Source: Ooceraea biroi
Taxonomy: Eukaryota > Arthropoda > Insecta > Hymenoptera > Formicidae
Length of the DNA stretch: 64,000 nt
Assembly: GCF_003672135.1 (NCBI RefSeq)
Contig: NC_039506.1
Span: forward strand, 3,100,001-3,164,000
Direction: 5' to 3'
The notes under the pieces are model-generated. The model did not search any database. It was not told where the DNA came from and saw only the letters and a list, made by a program, of their open reading frames with translations. The translations under genes were made by a program, and so were the position numbers. Position 1 is the stretch's first letter. Every line of letters starts with the position of its first letter. Positions 50,990 to 62,917 of this stretch are shown here, one piece after another.

Positions 50990-53900
50990 ATGCGCGAGAA
51001 CAATCCACGCAGAGAAATCGATGTGGAGTTCGGTGAGGTAGAGACGGGTGCCGAGGCTGTCAGGATGATCGAGATAGCCAACAGGAGTTGCGTTAGTGTT
51101 TGATATTTGTTTCTTGCATGGAAAACTATGTGTAATCAGTACTGTAAATCAGTATGCAACATTACGACAACTTTGATGGAATAAATAGTGTTAAATGAAA
51201 TGTTATTGAATATTTAGATAGAACAGATCACGTATGAAGCTCACAGAGACACCACTACCAATCCCCTGGATCACGTGTTCGAATTATGCAGCTATTCGTG
51301 GACTTTGTTTTCCGGCCAAGTATACAAGTGCAGGATATACTACCGGCCGTTCGTGCCGTTTTCCGTAAACGTAGATTATTTTACGATCGTGGACTCCGCC
51401 GGCGAACGTGCGGAAATTAGAGTCCGTGGAATGTGCATCGGTATGATACTTGCTCACGCTTTAAAGTAACGGATCCGTCATTATTACTAGTGAAAATAAT
51501 TTATCAAGTTCCAAATCCCGAAAGAAACATATTCTTTAAAAATGAAACAGATTTTTAGAAGTACAATCAACACGTTTTTATAATTCTTTTTTTACTTGTA
51601 TGAATTTTAAAGCATCCCAGCAAACACAAAATATAACTATTATATAACACAGAAGTAACACGTAATATAACAACTGTTATATGTTATTAATGTTGAGGTT
51701 GCATAATTTACTTTGTAACTGCAATATAACTGCGTTATAAAACTGTTATATTGCTCTGTTATACATTGGTTATAATAATATAACAGTAATATAACTGAAA
51801 TATGCGATATTATATAACTGTAATATTTGCATATTATGTCTATGTTATATATCATTTTTAACATTCAGATGTCGAGTTGTCCGGTAGATGGCTTCGTTTC
51901 TCGCATGCAAAATATAATACAAAATATATATAGGAACGGTGATCACGGCAGGGCACAACTTGTATCGTAAGTCCATTTCTACGATGAAGTGGTACGTTTT
52001 TGAACGAATAATAAATAAGAGGAAAGTACGAACTTGTACATAACGTTTAAGAAAATAAATTAAACATGCACCTGTAGTTGTAGAGAGAGGAAGAAAGAAC
52101 AAATAATATATATTCCATTTATATAACATTTAAATAACATTTTAGTAACACGTTATATTATTGTTATATTACTGCAATTTCGTTTGAGTGGGAAATTACA
52201 ATTAACATATACGTTACATGTAACGAACATGTTATATTGCGTGTTACATTCTGTTATATTATGGCAATATCATTGTTATATGACTGTGTTTGCTGGGATA
52301 TATCTTATTTTAATCTTATTTTATTAAAATAAGGCGTAACAAAACAGATAAGAGACAAATCAAGCGCGATCTGACGGAACAAATTTCGGAGCTTCGGAAA
52401 TGTCTCGTTTTATTTCGCCGATCAAATTGCAAACAGCCATGAGTCATTTATAATTATTGAATCGTTGACTCGCGCTTTAGTTAGTTCAGCTGCGCTGAAC
52501 TCGCGCTGATGCTCACGATGAATGATCGTCGCCGTGCGTGACGTAGATAATAATTTACGTAGGACCTGTAGTTTCCTCTTCCACGACACGATTAGTCATG
52601 GTGTGCACGGGTGAGAAATGCGAAACGAAGAAACGGATCAAGCTCGTCAACGAGTCCAGCACGAAGGCAGTTTTTATGTTCGACATCGACCTGGTGCAAA
52701 GTTCGTTCAAAGTGGATCCGGAGTACGGTCACATTGGACCCCGTTCCCGCAGATATGTAACGATTACTTTCGTACCTCGAGAAGCTGGACTCTACACACA
52801 CCACTTGCCGTGTCTAATCTTGAATCATGTAATGGAAAGATCCGAAATCTCAATGATTTAATTCTTATACTGAATGGATGATGTAAATCTCTCACCTTGT
52901 AGCAAGATAATATTGCCAGTTAGCATTCTGCATTGATAGTACCTCTCTCTGTTGATGATTGGCTCATGAATAATTCAAGATTGTGTGTGACATGCAAAGT
53001 CAGACGCGAGTAAAAAGCGTTTTCTTTTATGTATTCCTCTTTTTTCACGAAAAATGTAAAATAAACGAGCGTCGATAAAAAGGAAAGTTGAACTTGAAAT
53101 TAAAAAATTTTCATAAATTATTAAAGCAAGTTGTTGATTCGAAGACGTGCAAGAAATTGAAATTACATCAGAATCAATAGAAATTCAATCTTCTGTAAAC
53201 TGATTTCGTATCTTTTTCTTAAATGTTAAATTTTTCTTAAATCGTGATCAGCACTATCTTGCTGCAAGGTTCGAGTCAGAACAGACATTGCAAAAAATTT
53301 TCTGAATTAATTGCATGTTGTTTTTGCTTGAAACTTTTTAGACCTTTATTAATGCGAAATTTTTTAATGGTTTACGAAACGCAGAAACCGATTATCATAG
53401 AGTTATACGGCTACTGCGGCTCGCCATTACGTAAAGCTGATATTCAGACTCGTTTTAATTATCCGACGAGATTGAGAAATGGTTTCGAAGGCTACACAAG
53501 CGATACTATGCAAGATCTACCTGTAGTTTCTTTATCGAAGAGCTACATCGACTTTGGTCAAGTTCTTGTGGAGACGGAAATCGCTGCGCAAAATATTCCG
53601 CAAACGTTGTGCCTCATTAATCACAGTCAGTCTGATGTATTAATTAAGTGGGGTCAAGGTTAATATTCCCTGAATTACACTGTCTGTCATTGACATTTTT
53701 TGCATTTATCATTTATTCTCTGGCTATTTTTATTTTATTGACTAGTTTATAAAATTACTTCATAGCCGCAACTAAAACAAACATGATTATATAATTTCAC
53801 TCATTGTATATCATGAAGCAATTAAATATAATTGTATACATATTCTATTTTATTAATAATCGACACTTTGCAGATGTTGAAGGGATTTTCAACATAACAC

Positions 53901-56900
53901 CTGCCACCGCAAGTGTACTAGCGAGTCAGACAGCTCTGTTCGAAGTCGCATTTAATCCCACTAGCAAAAGCAATTTATTCGTGAGAGAACTCGTCGGATA
54001 TGTTTTTACTAAGCAGCAGGAAGACTACTCTTACGAAGGAGTCCTTGCATTTCCTACGATTACGTCCGTGCGATTAATTGGTGCGCGTGTTAATTCTCTC
54101 GCGTTTGCATAACGCCATGATTACTCAATTCGACGGCGATTGTGCAAGGACAATTCTTCCTTTCTAGGTCACTCTTTCCCTGTTTGCCCCGATGATTGGA
54201 TTCCTCAATATGAAATACCTCGCGTAGTGAAGATGCCTCCCAGCGTGCCATCGTTTTTGACTTACACCACTTTTGTAATAAGGAAATTCAATCGTTTGCC
54301 ATTGATGTACTGCTTCGTACCGCCAGCGTCCAGTCGTTTCATCGTGAAGCCGTTGATGGGAATAATTAATCAGTACTTGCGTTTATAAATTTTAATACAA
54401 ATTTTAATATTACGCTAATTAGACTTAGTCTGATATTTCAGCACATGTATGTTGCGCGTATTGCAAAAATAATTTAATGTGACACTAACTGATGTTTTTT
54501 CTGTAAAAAAACAAGACATAATATTTTAACGCATTTAATGTATTTAATAGAATTGTATTTTTTAACGACATTTTTATTTTGTCATTTTTCTTTTCCATTA
54601 TTCTTTTATTGCGAGCACTTATCATTTTTTTCAGAGATTACCAAATTGTTGTAGTCGGAATGTTACCCGGAATTGATAATGAACACATTTATGAAGAACG
54701 TTGGGCAATACATTTCAATGGCAATACGAAATCAGAATGTTTCATAAATTTTCGCGGATTCACGGAATGCGCCAATATCAATTTCAATAATCAGAAGAAT
54801 GTCATAAACTTAACGTCGACTTTTCCAGGTTGTCGACAAACGCAATTACTGCATATACGAAATGTTACGCGACATATGATAAGGTAAAATTATGTTATAA
54901 AAATATGTTAACAAGTTAATATGATGTAAAGTACCACATAGCGTCAAAGTTTTAAAAAATATGTATTAAAGAAAAAGCCCAAAAAAAACGTATGAGATTT
55001 CTAATTTCCTTTTAAATTATTTAAAAACTTAAAAAGAAAATAGTCTTTGAAATAAAAAAAAGAAAATGAATTTTGTCATATGGTATTTTGCTTTCTCAGA
55101 TACGAATTTATTAACGCGCCACCCGAACTTCAAATTCAAAATGCATCTGGAGAAATTTATCCCAATGATATCGTCACTCACAAATGGGAATTTTGCCCTT
55201 TAATCCATTGGAGATTACAAATTGGATCTAAACTGCATCTTAATTGTATTAAAAGACGAAATACCCATCGGTTCCAGTATTAACGTAATGTTACGTGCAA
55301 TAGGGAAATGCGAACTTGGTTTCCTTACAGTAAATCTATCTAGTTTGTTAAATCACGATTTATATGAATGATCAAGTAACTTAAATTAATAAAATGCTAT
55401 CATTTACGTTCGCAGTCAATGCCCGATGAATTAAATTTTGGAGCCCAGGCATACAGAGCCACGAAGGAATTAAGTTTCCGCGTGTTTAACTTGAGTCCTG
55501 TGAACATTCATTACAAAATGACCTGTTGCCACTGTAACTGGCCGATTGGGAACGTAGAGAATGATGTGAAAATAGAACCGATCTCGGATACCGTTCCTGC
55601 CGGAAAAAATAATACAATCACCGTTTCCGTCGCGTTCTCCGCGCCAGAATACTACGAACTTGTCATTCAATATTTTGTGAGAATAAGTCCGTGTACGGAC
55701 GAGCTAGTTTCGAATCAGATGCCTAGATTTATTTGTAAACTGCGTTGCTTATGCGTGTTACCTGCTTTAAAGGTAGATACAATTCATCATGGCGTTGTTT
55801 AAAAATAGAAGATGCATTTTTTTATATCATAAATACATACAATAATTTATACGCACATGACAAACAGTTTAACGAATAACAGATTACGGATCTGCAATGT
55901 TACGGACCTTGTCCCGATATGAGCAAGGTCTTCCTGTGGAAACTGATGGACATCAATAGGTACGTTGAGTCTCGTGCTATTTTTGCAATTTCAATAATAT
56001 TATTCGTGCAATTTGTTAATTTCTTCATTGCATCTTTTAAGACTGAACACGTTACTCAGAGAATTACCTCCGGGGACGTCGAAGACCCTGTACATCAATT
56101 TCCCAGCGATGGCCTTATGCGAACGCCCTGCTGTCATAAAATTGCTTGTAACAAGCGCAACTGCAGTGATCGCTTCGTGGAACGTCAAAAGAGTGCAACT
56201 TTGCTCCTGCCGACCTGTTGTAAAAACCGAAGGCCTCTCATTTCAACGTGCGACGTACGATTGCTTGCACAGAAAAATATGTTCCGTGCAACCAAGAACA
56301 GGGAATCTCGAAGTACAAATTTGTACAACATTATATTAATTTTCAATCATTTCGTTATCAATAACTATTATATTTTTAAACAAAATGCAGCGAGGAGAGG
56401 AGAATTGGATAACTCTGGAGCTGTATTACATATTACCAGGCAAGACCGAGGCAAAGTGGGACCTGGATCTTGGTGACGGTCGTCACATTTTTCTGATTAT
56501 GGCAATCGAAGGTTTATCCGAATCTGACAATAAACTCTGTCTTTTGAGTGGACTCGCGCATTTCAGATTCCAGCACGTTTATCTTGGAGACAAGAGTGCC
56601 GTCTATCAGGTTGCCATGTGCATTTTATAGGTATAATGGTATCCGCAATATTTCGTAACTTCCGATCTTTTAGGTATGTTGGCTGCACAATGGCACGAAC
56701 AATAGTATCCCTTTCTCCATACACCCGAGGACGATGCGCGAAATAAATCGAAAGTACTGTTACAAGGTCTTCTCTTGCGCAACCACACATGCGGTTGTAA
56801 ATCCGCTGTCGTCTGTTCCGATCCTTCTAAAATTTCAGCCCCGGCAGTTTGGTATTTTCAAGGTTTTTATACAATATAGAACAGATTTGATACAAGTAGA

Positions 56901-58605
56901 ATTCTTTCACAATTCTTCATCATTCTTCGTGAACTGAGAGGTATCATATTTTTTTTTCGTTCGAAAAGGGAAAGTTGCGGTTGACTCTGGGTGATGAGGA
57001 GAAGGAACTTACGTTGGAAGGCGAATCTTCATTACCCCATGAACCAATGATGGCTGGAGAATATGTACCCTCCGATTGTGGTTCCAGGAATGACGATATT
57101 CATGTGTATTTCAACACCGACTGCATAGACATACCGTGCATATCCACGCATAGTCATGCAGTGAGGATGATTATAATGAACAATAAGTCGCTGCACGATG
57201 TGTTTGCTTATGAGTGGAAAAGGTTTGTTATCCAAAATTAGAATTAGACTGTATGTGAATTAGAAATTATCATTCGTCGGTGTAAAATAAAATTTTCAAG
57301 ACGGAATAATCGATTTGGTGGCTACTTTGGGTGGCTCTAGACTCAACATTCCTGGAGTAATTCGCGTAGACATTCATCCACGGAAAGGCTTGATAAAACC
57401 AATGTGCGTGAAAACTTTTCGCGCGACTGTTTATAGTGAAGAACATCCTTGCGTCATTGACGTTAATGTGCCTTGTGAATTTATTAATACTTGTGAAAGG
57501 CGAGCTTATCAAAGAAGTGTCTACAAGCATGAAGACTTATGTCGCGAATTAGAACAGCAATTTACTATCACGGAGAAAGGTGTCAGCGTTCCAGTAAATA
57601 AAACATTGATTTTCCGTAAATTAAAGCCTTGAAAATTCTGATATATATAAATTATTATCTTAAAAAATGGTTATTTAATTTATACAAAGATACAAATGTT
57701 TTGTAAAAACGAAATTTTTATCTATAGGAACCATGGATAAAAGTTTTGGTGAAACCTCAACCTTTTTATAGAACCATAACGATTCGTTGTTTCATATACA
57801 GTGTAGAAGATAAATTTCTAAAAGTTAGTTTGAAGGAAGAATTAATAAGTGCACCGCCAAAACAGATATGCATCGAAGAAAATGGAAAATGCACGATGAC
57901 ATTCACAAAGGAAGACGTTAATCGATCATCGTTTATTATAGAGGGATTATTATGGTAAAACTCTTTTCACAAATTGTTAATAATAAAAAAACTAGTGGTT
58001 TAAATTTCTAATTAATTCTCAAAGTAAACGGTTTTAGCAATATGCAATACATTTCGTTTTATCTTAGGGAAATAGTCAATAGCAAACTGTTCAAGAATCT
58101 GATGCAAGACATCTCGCAAGACAAACCGAATTTATTTTATTCACAATTCACGATGAATCCGTGCGAGAGGAAAAGACTGATACGAAGATCGTACATTTCA
58201 CCACCACGAGCGTTAATCAATCATATATTAGAAAAAGTATGTTACAATCTCATTCGCGGTTCAATATTCGAAAATTTCTCTTTGACGAACTTTATAACTT
58301 TTTAGATGCTGTTCGTCATACTGCACGAGGAGTTTGGCTTAAAGGCCACGCATTTAATTGAACACACGGACATCAGACACAAGAGCTACTTGGACATGGT
58401 ACCTGGTATCAACAGAGGAAAGACAATCAGACGAAGTGTTTATCACGAAATATTTTATTTCATTTTTAGAAAACGGTTATCGATTATCTCATTATTTGCA
58501 ATGCAATGCGTTTTAGAGACGCAGGTGCAATATCAAGAGGGCGTGTATCCTGAGAAGCCGAAAATACCTTCGACAAGAATGTCAAGAATATCCTTCGCCT
58601 ACTAG
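50990..58605 (+). CDS. CFAP65: Cilia- and flagella-associated protein 65 orthologue, two frame breaks (about 18 exons)
   Basis: Large axonemal protein with repeated ASH/MSP-type beta-sandwich domains, needed for sperm flagella and motile cilia. Exons: 50990-51091, 51218-51440, 52563-52828, 53385-53658, 53874-54080, 54168-54372, 54635-54883, 55100-55329, 55416-55772, 55883-55959, 56042-56312, 56391-56609, 56674-56862, 56969-57222, 57301-57593, 57728-57954, 58068-58236, 58306-58605. Total about 1370 residues against about 1900 in human, mainly because the N-terminal ASH domains are absent. Family blocks include FGEVETGAEAVRMIEIANRS, FKVDPEYGHIGPRSRRYVTI, IDFGQVLVETE with LCLINHSQSDVLIKW, GHSFPVCPDDWIPQYEIPRV, MSKVFLWKLMDINRLNTLL and NGTNNSIPF. 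ATG at 50990 follows an in-frame stop at 50960. The frame breaks by one base near 55206-55210 (exon 8) and again at the start of exon 15. The exon 4 start and exon 13 donor are less certain. Confidence 0.85.
51614..52299. mobile_element. Non-autonomous inverted-repeat element (MITE) in CFAP65 intron 2
   Basis: Perfect 15-bp terminal inverted repeats, ATCCCAGCAAACACA at 51614-51628 and its complement at 52285-52299, enclose 686 bp. Subterminal zones are filled with short ATAACA / TGTTAT-type motifs in both orientations, around a non-repetitive core at about 51870-52130. No transposase frame. The target-site duplication is unclear, so the superfamily is left open. Confidence 0.8.
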
Positions 58606-58663
58606 TCAGATAACGTACGTATGTACATATATATAATTATATATACAATTGTCGTTACTGCTG

Positions 58664-59801
58664 CTAGCTGGTCGTCGTACTATAAGGATCCGCGATCCTT
58701 CTGAACACAGCTAAAAATTTGTCTCCTTTATTTCTGCTTACTTTCTGGCCTTCCTCAGTACTCTCGTACAATTTCTCCACCACAGGATCTGCCGCCTGTG
58801 TTAACAAAATTTCTTGATATTTTTTTGGGCTTAAAAAAAATATGTCAGTGAGTACGTGATATTGTACTTGCCAAGTTCTCCTCAGGAACTTCTTCAAACA
58901 GTGGATGCTCTTGAAAGTGTCGAACTATCCATTTATGTAGGTCTTCTACGTCCGTCACGGTATATATAATAGCCTACACAACGATGCAAATTAGTAACTC
59001 GATGAGATTAATATAAATTTAATATAAATTTCATAGAAATCAATAAACTTACTCCTTCGGCTAGCACGTAAGCATATTCTGCCAGTAAAGACTTGTTTAT
59101 TATCCTCCACTTGTGCTTTGATTTCTTGAAGTGCGGATCTGGATACAGGAAGAACATTTTCTTCAACTGTACGAGTTAAAGACGAAGATTAATGCACACT
59201 GTCTTACACTTTTATACATGACAAGCTATTGAGGCCTTACCTGTCCTTTGCGAAAGTAATTTGGCAGGTACTTCATGGCGTTTGTTCTTAGGCAGGCAAT
59301 ATTCTGGTACTGGCCGGGGTTTTGCGAGCGTAAGGCAGCGATACGATCCATCACATAGTCCAATACTTTTATCCTGATCTCCATACCGAGTATCAGATTA
59401 TCCGGAAACATTGGTGATAAGGTAACTGAAAATTAAGACATTAATTGCATCGATTGACCGATACCAGTAACGAACGAGGGACAAATTACCTAACAGTCCT
59501 CCGTAGCCACAACCGATGTCCGCAAACTCCACGTGTTTCTGCGTTTCTTGCGTTTGTTCGTTATTGCTAGGGAAGTATTGTGGGTACAAGGTACTCCAAT
59601 CCATTGACTCTGGTTTTACCGGACTGTAATACATAAAAATTGACAAATTAGAAGAAGCATAAAACGACATAAAAATAAATGAAAAAGAAGCTAACAACGA
59701 GCAAATTTTACTTACTAATCGATGCAGTGATCGGCTATCGGATTCGAATGCGCACGTTGCCTGTAATATTTCTTCTGCGGTAACGCCAGTGTCGTCGACA
59801 T
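58664..59801 (-). CDS. METTL1: tRNA (guanine-N7-)-methyltransferase catalytic subunit (6 exons)
   Basis: SAM-dependent enzyme that makes m7G46 in the variable loop of tRNAs, nuclear, partner of WDR4. Exons: 59801-59716, 59623-59490, 59425-59241, 59166-59053, 58973-58872, 58795-58664, phases agree, 250 residues (276 in human). Visible blocks in order: YYRQRAHSNPIADH near the N-terminus, ESMDWSTLYP, the SAM-binding motif EFADIGCGYGGLL, and LILGMEIRIKVLDYV. These are followed by NIACLRTNAMKYLPN, FFLYPDPHFKKSKHKWRII (active-site PDPHF) and TSTEEG-like ESTEEGQKV, ending FLAVFRRIADPY. Intron 5 begins with GC instead of GT (AACTTG/GCAAGT at 58872/58871) and ends CACAG. The GT alternative four bases later breaks the frame. 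The stop lies 58 bp from the CFAP65 stop on the other strand. Confidence 0.96.
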
Positions 59802-60591
59802 GATTCTGTCGTCAGAACTAAAATTTGGAGATGTAAAACGTCTGTTTCTCGCCGACAGAACACGTGTGAAGATATAGTGAGTATTTTAAGAGGTTATGTC
59901 GAGCATCAAAAATTTTATTTCCAGTCACCACACTTTGTATCTATAATTTCTGATACTTTTCTAAGGAAATAAAGCATACATCAGCACTTGAAAAGCATAG
60001 AACAAAATGTAGAGTGTTTAAAGAGAATAGACTCTTATGTACTTTCAGCACTTCAAAATAAAATAAAAATCATGTCCGCTTCTCGGGACAAGAGAAAAGA
60101 ACTGACACGAAATGTGCAGAAAGTGCAGCTTAAAGACTAATCCTAAGATTCAAAACAATGTAACAAGTGCGTCCTTCTCATTCATACTTTATTATATTTT
60201 TCTACAATCTTCTGGAAACACAATCTCTGAAACGTACATTTATTTATCTTCTGAATACAATTTAAAGTGCAGTAAAGCCCATTTGACACATAGCGCACGT
60301 GCGTGACGATCAGCTGATCGAAGTGCAACACGCGACACCTGACGAACAGCAGCGATACTAATGGAAAGAGCCGAGGGAACGAGCCAGAACGAACGGTGGC
60401 GAATGATTTTCGCGCGTTGTGCAAACTCTTTTTGTATCGTGTTCGCATCGTTTTTCGATTCGCCGTGGCCTTACGACTCTGCTAAAATGTAAAGTGTCAT
60501 CGCGAGTGTGGACATCGCTTACGTATCACGCGTGTATCGACATCGCTGCCGACTGGAAAGCGGAGCACCGCAAACAACGAAATCCTTCCAG
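59802..60591. promoter_or_regulatory. Promoter region between METTL1 and a right-hand + strand gene
   Basis: Contains the METTL1 upstream region and, from about 60300, a CpG-rich stretch that ends in a strong + donor (TTCCAG/GTGAGG at 60591/60592). This suggests a non-coding first exon of a + strand transcript. Confidence 0.4.
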
Positions 60592-60806
60592 GTGAGGTTA
60601 GGTTGGAGTCTCCATTCCTTGACTCGGTTGCTCCTTTGTGACGGGAATCGCAATGGCTCGAGCGTGCATGCGTGCGTACATGTGTGTCTCTTCATGAATG
60701 TGTAGGCTTTGTTTCATAGATACTTTGCGAGACATTTAGGTTAGAAAATTTCTTTAAAGAACTCGCTAAACACTCATCATTGACTATGTAACGTTTAAAT
60801 GCGGAA

Positions 60807-60809
<3 letters not shown>

Positions 60810-60854
<45 letters not shown>
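60810..60854. repeat. (CT)22 microsatellite
   Basis: Uninterrupted CT dinucleotide run. Confidence 0.97.
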
Positions 60855-60858
<4 letters not shown>

Positions 60859-61220
60859 CAGTTTAGTAAGATCTTTTATTATATTAATACACAAAAGAGA
60901 TCTCCGAATTGAATTCGAATTGGATAATGCGCTGTAAGTTTTTAAGGTTGATTTATTTGTTACATAAACTGCCATTTTTTTCTCATGTTTAATCTTTCGC
61001 GTAAACGTTCACAAATATTAAATATATTTCAGGATTTCATCTTTTTCCCATTTTTTAATTCCACTTTCCACTTATTAGAAAAATGTACAAGTTAAACAAT
61101 CCTAAATCATGATGCGTTCAGATATTTTGTTAAATATCGAAAAGAGTTTATTTACATAACGATAATTTTTAATACTTCGACGTCTGAACAGCGATTTACT
61201 TCCCGTTTCCGGTTTTTCAG

Positions 61221-61290
61221 GTGCACGTGAGAGCGACTTCACTCATGACGACGTCGGACTTCCTGACGGAGTGATCTTATATTTAATTGG
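61221..61290 (+). other. Candidate internal 5' UTR exon with a short upstream ORF
   Basis: Bounded by GGTTTTTCAG before 61221 and GTAAGT at 61291, both strong. Inside, ATG at 61245 opens a 9-residue frame (MTTSDFLTE) that stops at 61274, so the exon is unlikely to be the main coding start. It fits a 5' leader of a gene that continues to the right. Confidence 0.4.
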
Positions 61291-62603
61291 GTAAGTCGAC
61301 ATTTTGCTCTTGATTAATTAATCGAGCGTTGGCATATTGGCTCGATGTTATGCGAAATAGAAGTATGTAATGTGCGAGAGATTAGATGTTATCGGATTCT
61401 ATTTCTTATCAACAACGCCGCATCCGGAACGTTGCGTACGGTTCTACGATTATGATAATTTTTAACCGGTAAAAAAATCGTTATTCACTGCGAAATTTCT
61501 ACCAATCACAGCTGTTAATTGCAGTCGACGTGCAATTTCGCAACTTACAATTTCGTAACACGTCTGCAATTTTTCTTGAATGTGAATTAGTATCGAAAAT
61601 GAGAAGTTGCAAAAATAAAAAAAAGCGTTACGATTAAAGATAAACGTTAAATCGTAAACAATTACAGGCTAAAGTACTACTGAGTGCTCGACGTAATTAA
61701 GTTAATCGAGTAATGAGACTACTCGCGTAACCGCATCGATGTGTAATTGGCGTTTGTCGTTGGTATACTCAGCGAATAATTACATTATCGGGCAACACGC
61801 GCCGTTAAAAGGCTAGCAAACTAATGATTAGATCTAAAGCATAACGTTAGTGGCCACATTTATGCCTGTGCCTTGTCCATCGTCCACGTGGAAAAGATTA
61901 CACGCATCGCACGATATATCGATTGCATAAGCAGAGTGCAGCCGAGTTCCAAGAAAATTGCATAACACAATTGGTATTTGCTGTTCAATCGATGATACGT
62001 TAAATCGATGAGAATGAGCGCCGGCAAATATGCAACTGCACAATTGTTTGGCACAATTGTTTGATATGGCACGTCGGGTTCTCTACGTGCACTAATTGAA
62101 TTGTCGAACTCGATTCTTGCAGTGATTGCAAACATCATGAAAAAACTGGAAACTGCAGAATTAAGAGGTGTAAAGAAATATAAAATAATCTTGAATAGTT
62201 TGCTATTGACTATTAGAGATGCATAAAATGTGACGAAAGAAAAATTGCTCATGGTCTACTAATACTTTAATGAAAATATTTAAATAGAAGATATATACAT
62301 TTTATTTTTTATTATGTTTAAACGCGACGAGAAAAAGTATTATTTATTTCTCCTTCAGATTTATTATCTTAATCGTAATTAGCTTATAATCGAATTTTGT
62401 TTGTGTGGTTTTCACCGTACTCGAGAATATAATATTTGGGAACTATTCGGAACGTTATGTTATGTTAAGTCACGTAAAGCTTACAAGTCAGATATGATAC
62501 CGATTGTTCGAAGAGTCGTATGTAAATAGAAATCGCGTGTCACCGACGCTATCAGTTAGTGTTCTGCGAAATTAACGGCGAGGTGGTGATAAACTTGTCG
62601 AAA

Positions 62604-62702
62604 ATGGAACATCAACCGGACGTCAGCCAATCCTCCAAGCGAAAAACATCTTCTCTGAATCTTAGGTTGTGGTTTAAGCCCCTCAGTCCGGAACTCGATT
62701 CG
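62604..62702 (+). CDS. Candidate first coding exon of an unidentified gene
   Basis: ATG at 62604 in good context (CGAAAATGG) reads MEHQPDVSQSSKRKTSS, then LNLRLWFKPLSPELDS, and reaches a donor TCG/GTAATT at 62702/62703. The frame is also open upstream to about 62520, so the exon could begin earlier. A later candidate piece sits at 62839-62917 between ATCGCAG and GTACG. I do not recognise the family, and the gene would extend beyond the window. Confidence 0.25.
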
Positions 62703-62917
62703 GTAATTAATTTGACAGTAAAGTGACAGTTTTTCAAACACTGGAATCATGAGATGAATAGTAGGTCGAAGTCTGTGCCAGCTACAATGCTCGAGCTACA
62801 ATAACTGAAATTATTTCAACTCTTTTAAATCATCGCAGATTATTTCGCATCCTCGGGGAAAAACAGTGATATTACATTTTATCATGTTACCGAGAAAAAC
62901 GATATTTTGCATATAGG

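Noticed and set aside
50418..51041. 207-residue + frame overlapping the CUB gene start
   Set aside because: Antisense to the signal-peptide exon and promoter. The CFAP65 first exon is in another frame with family similarity.
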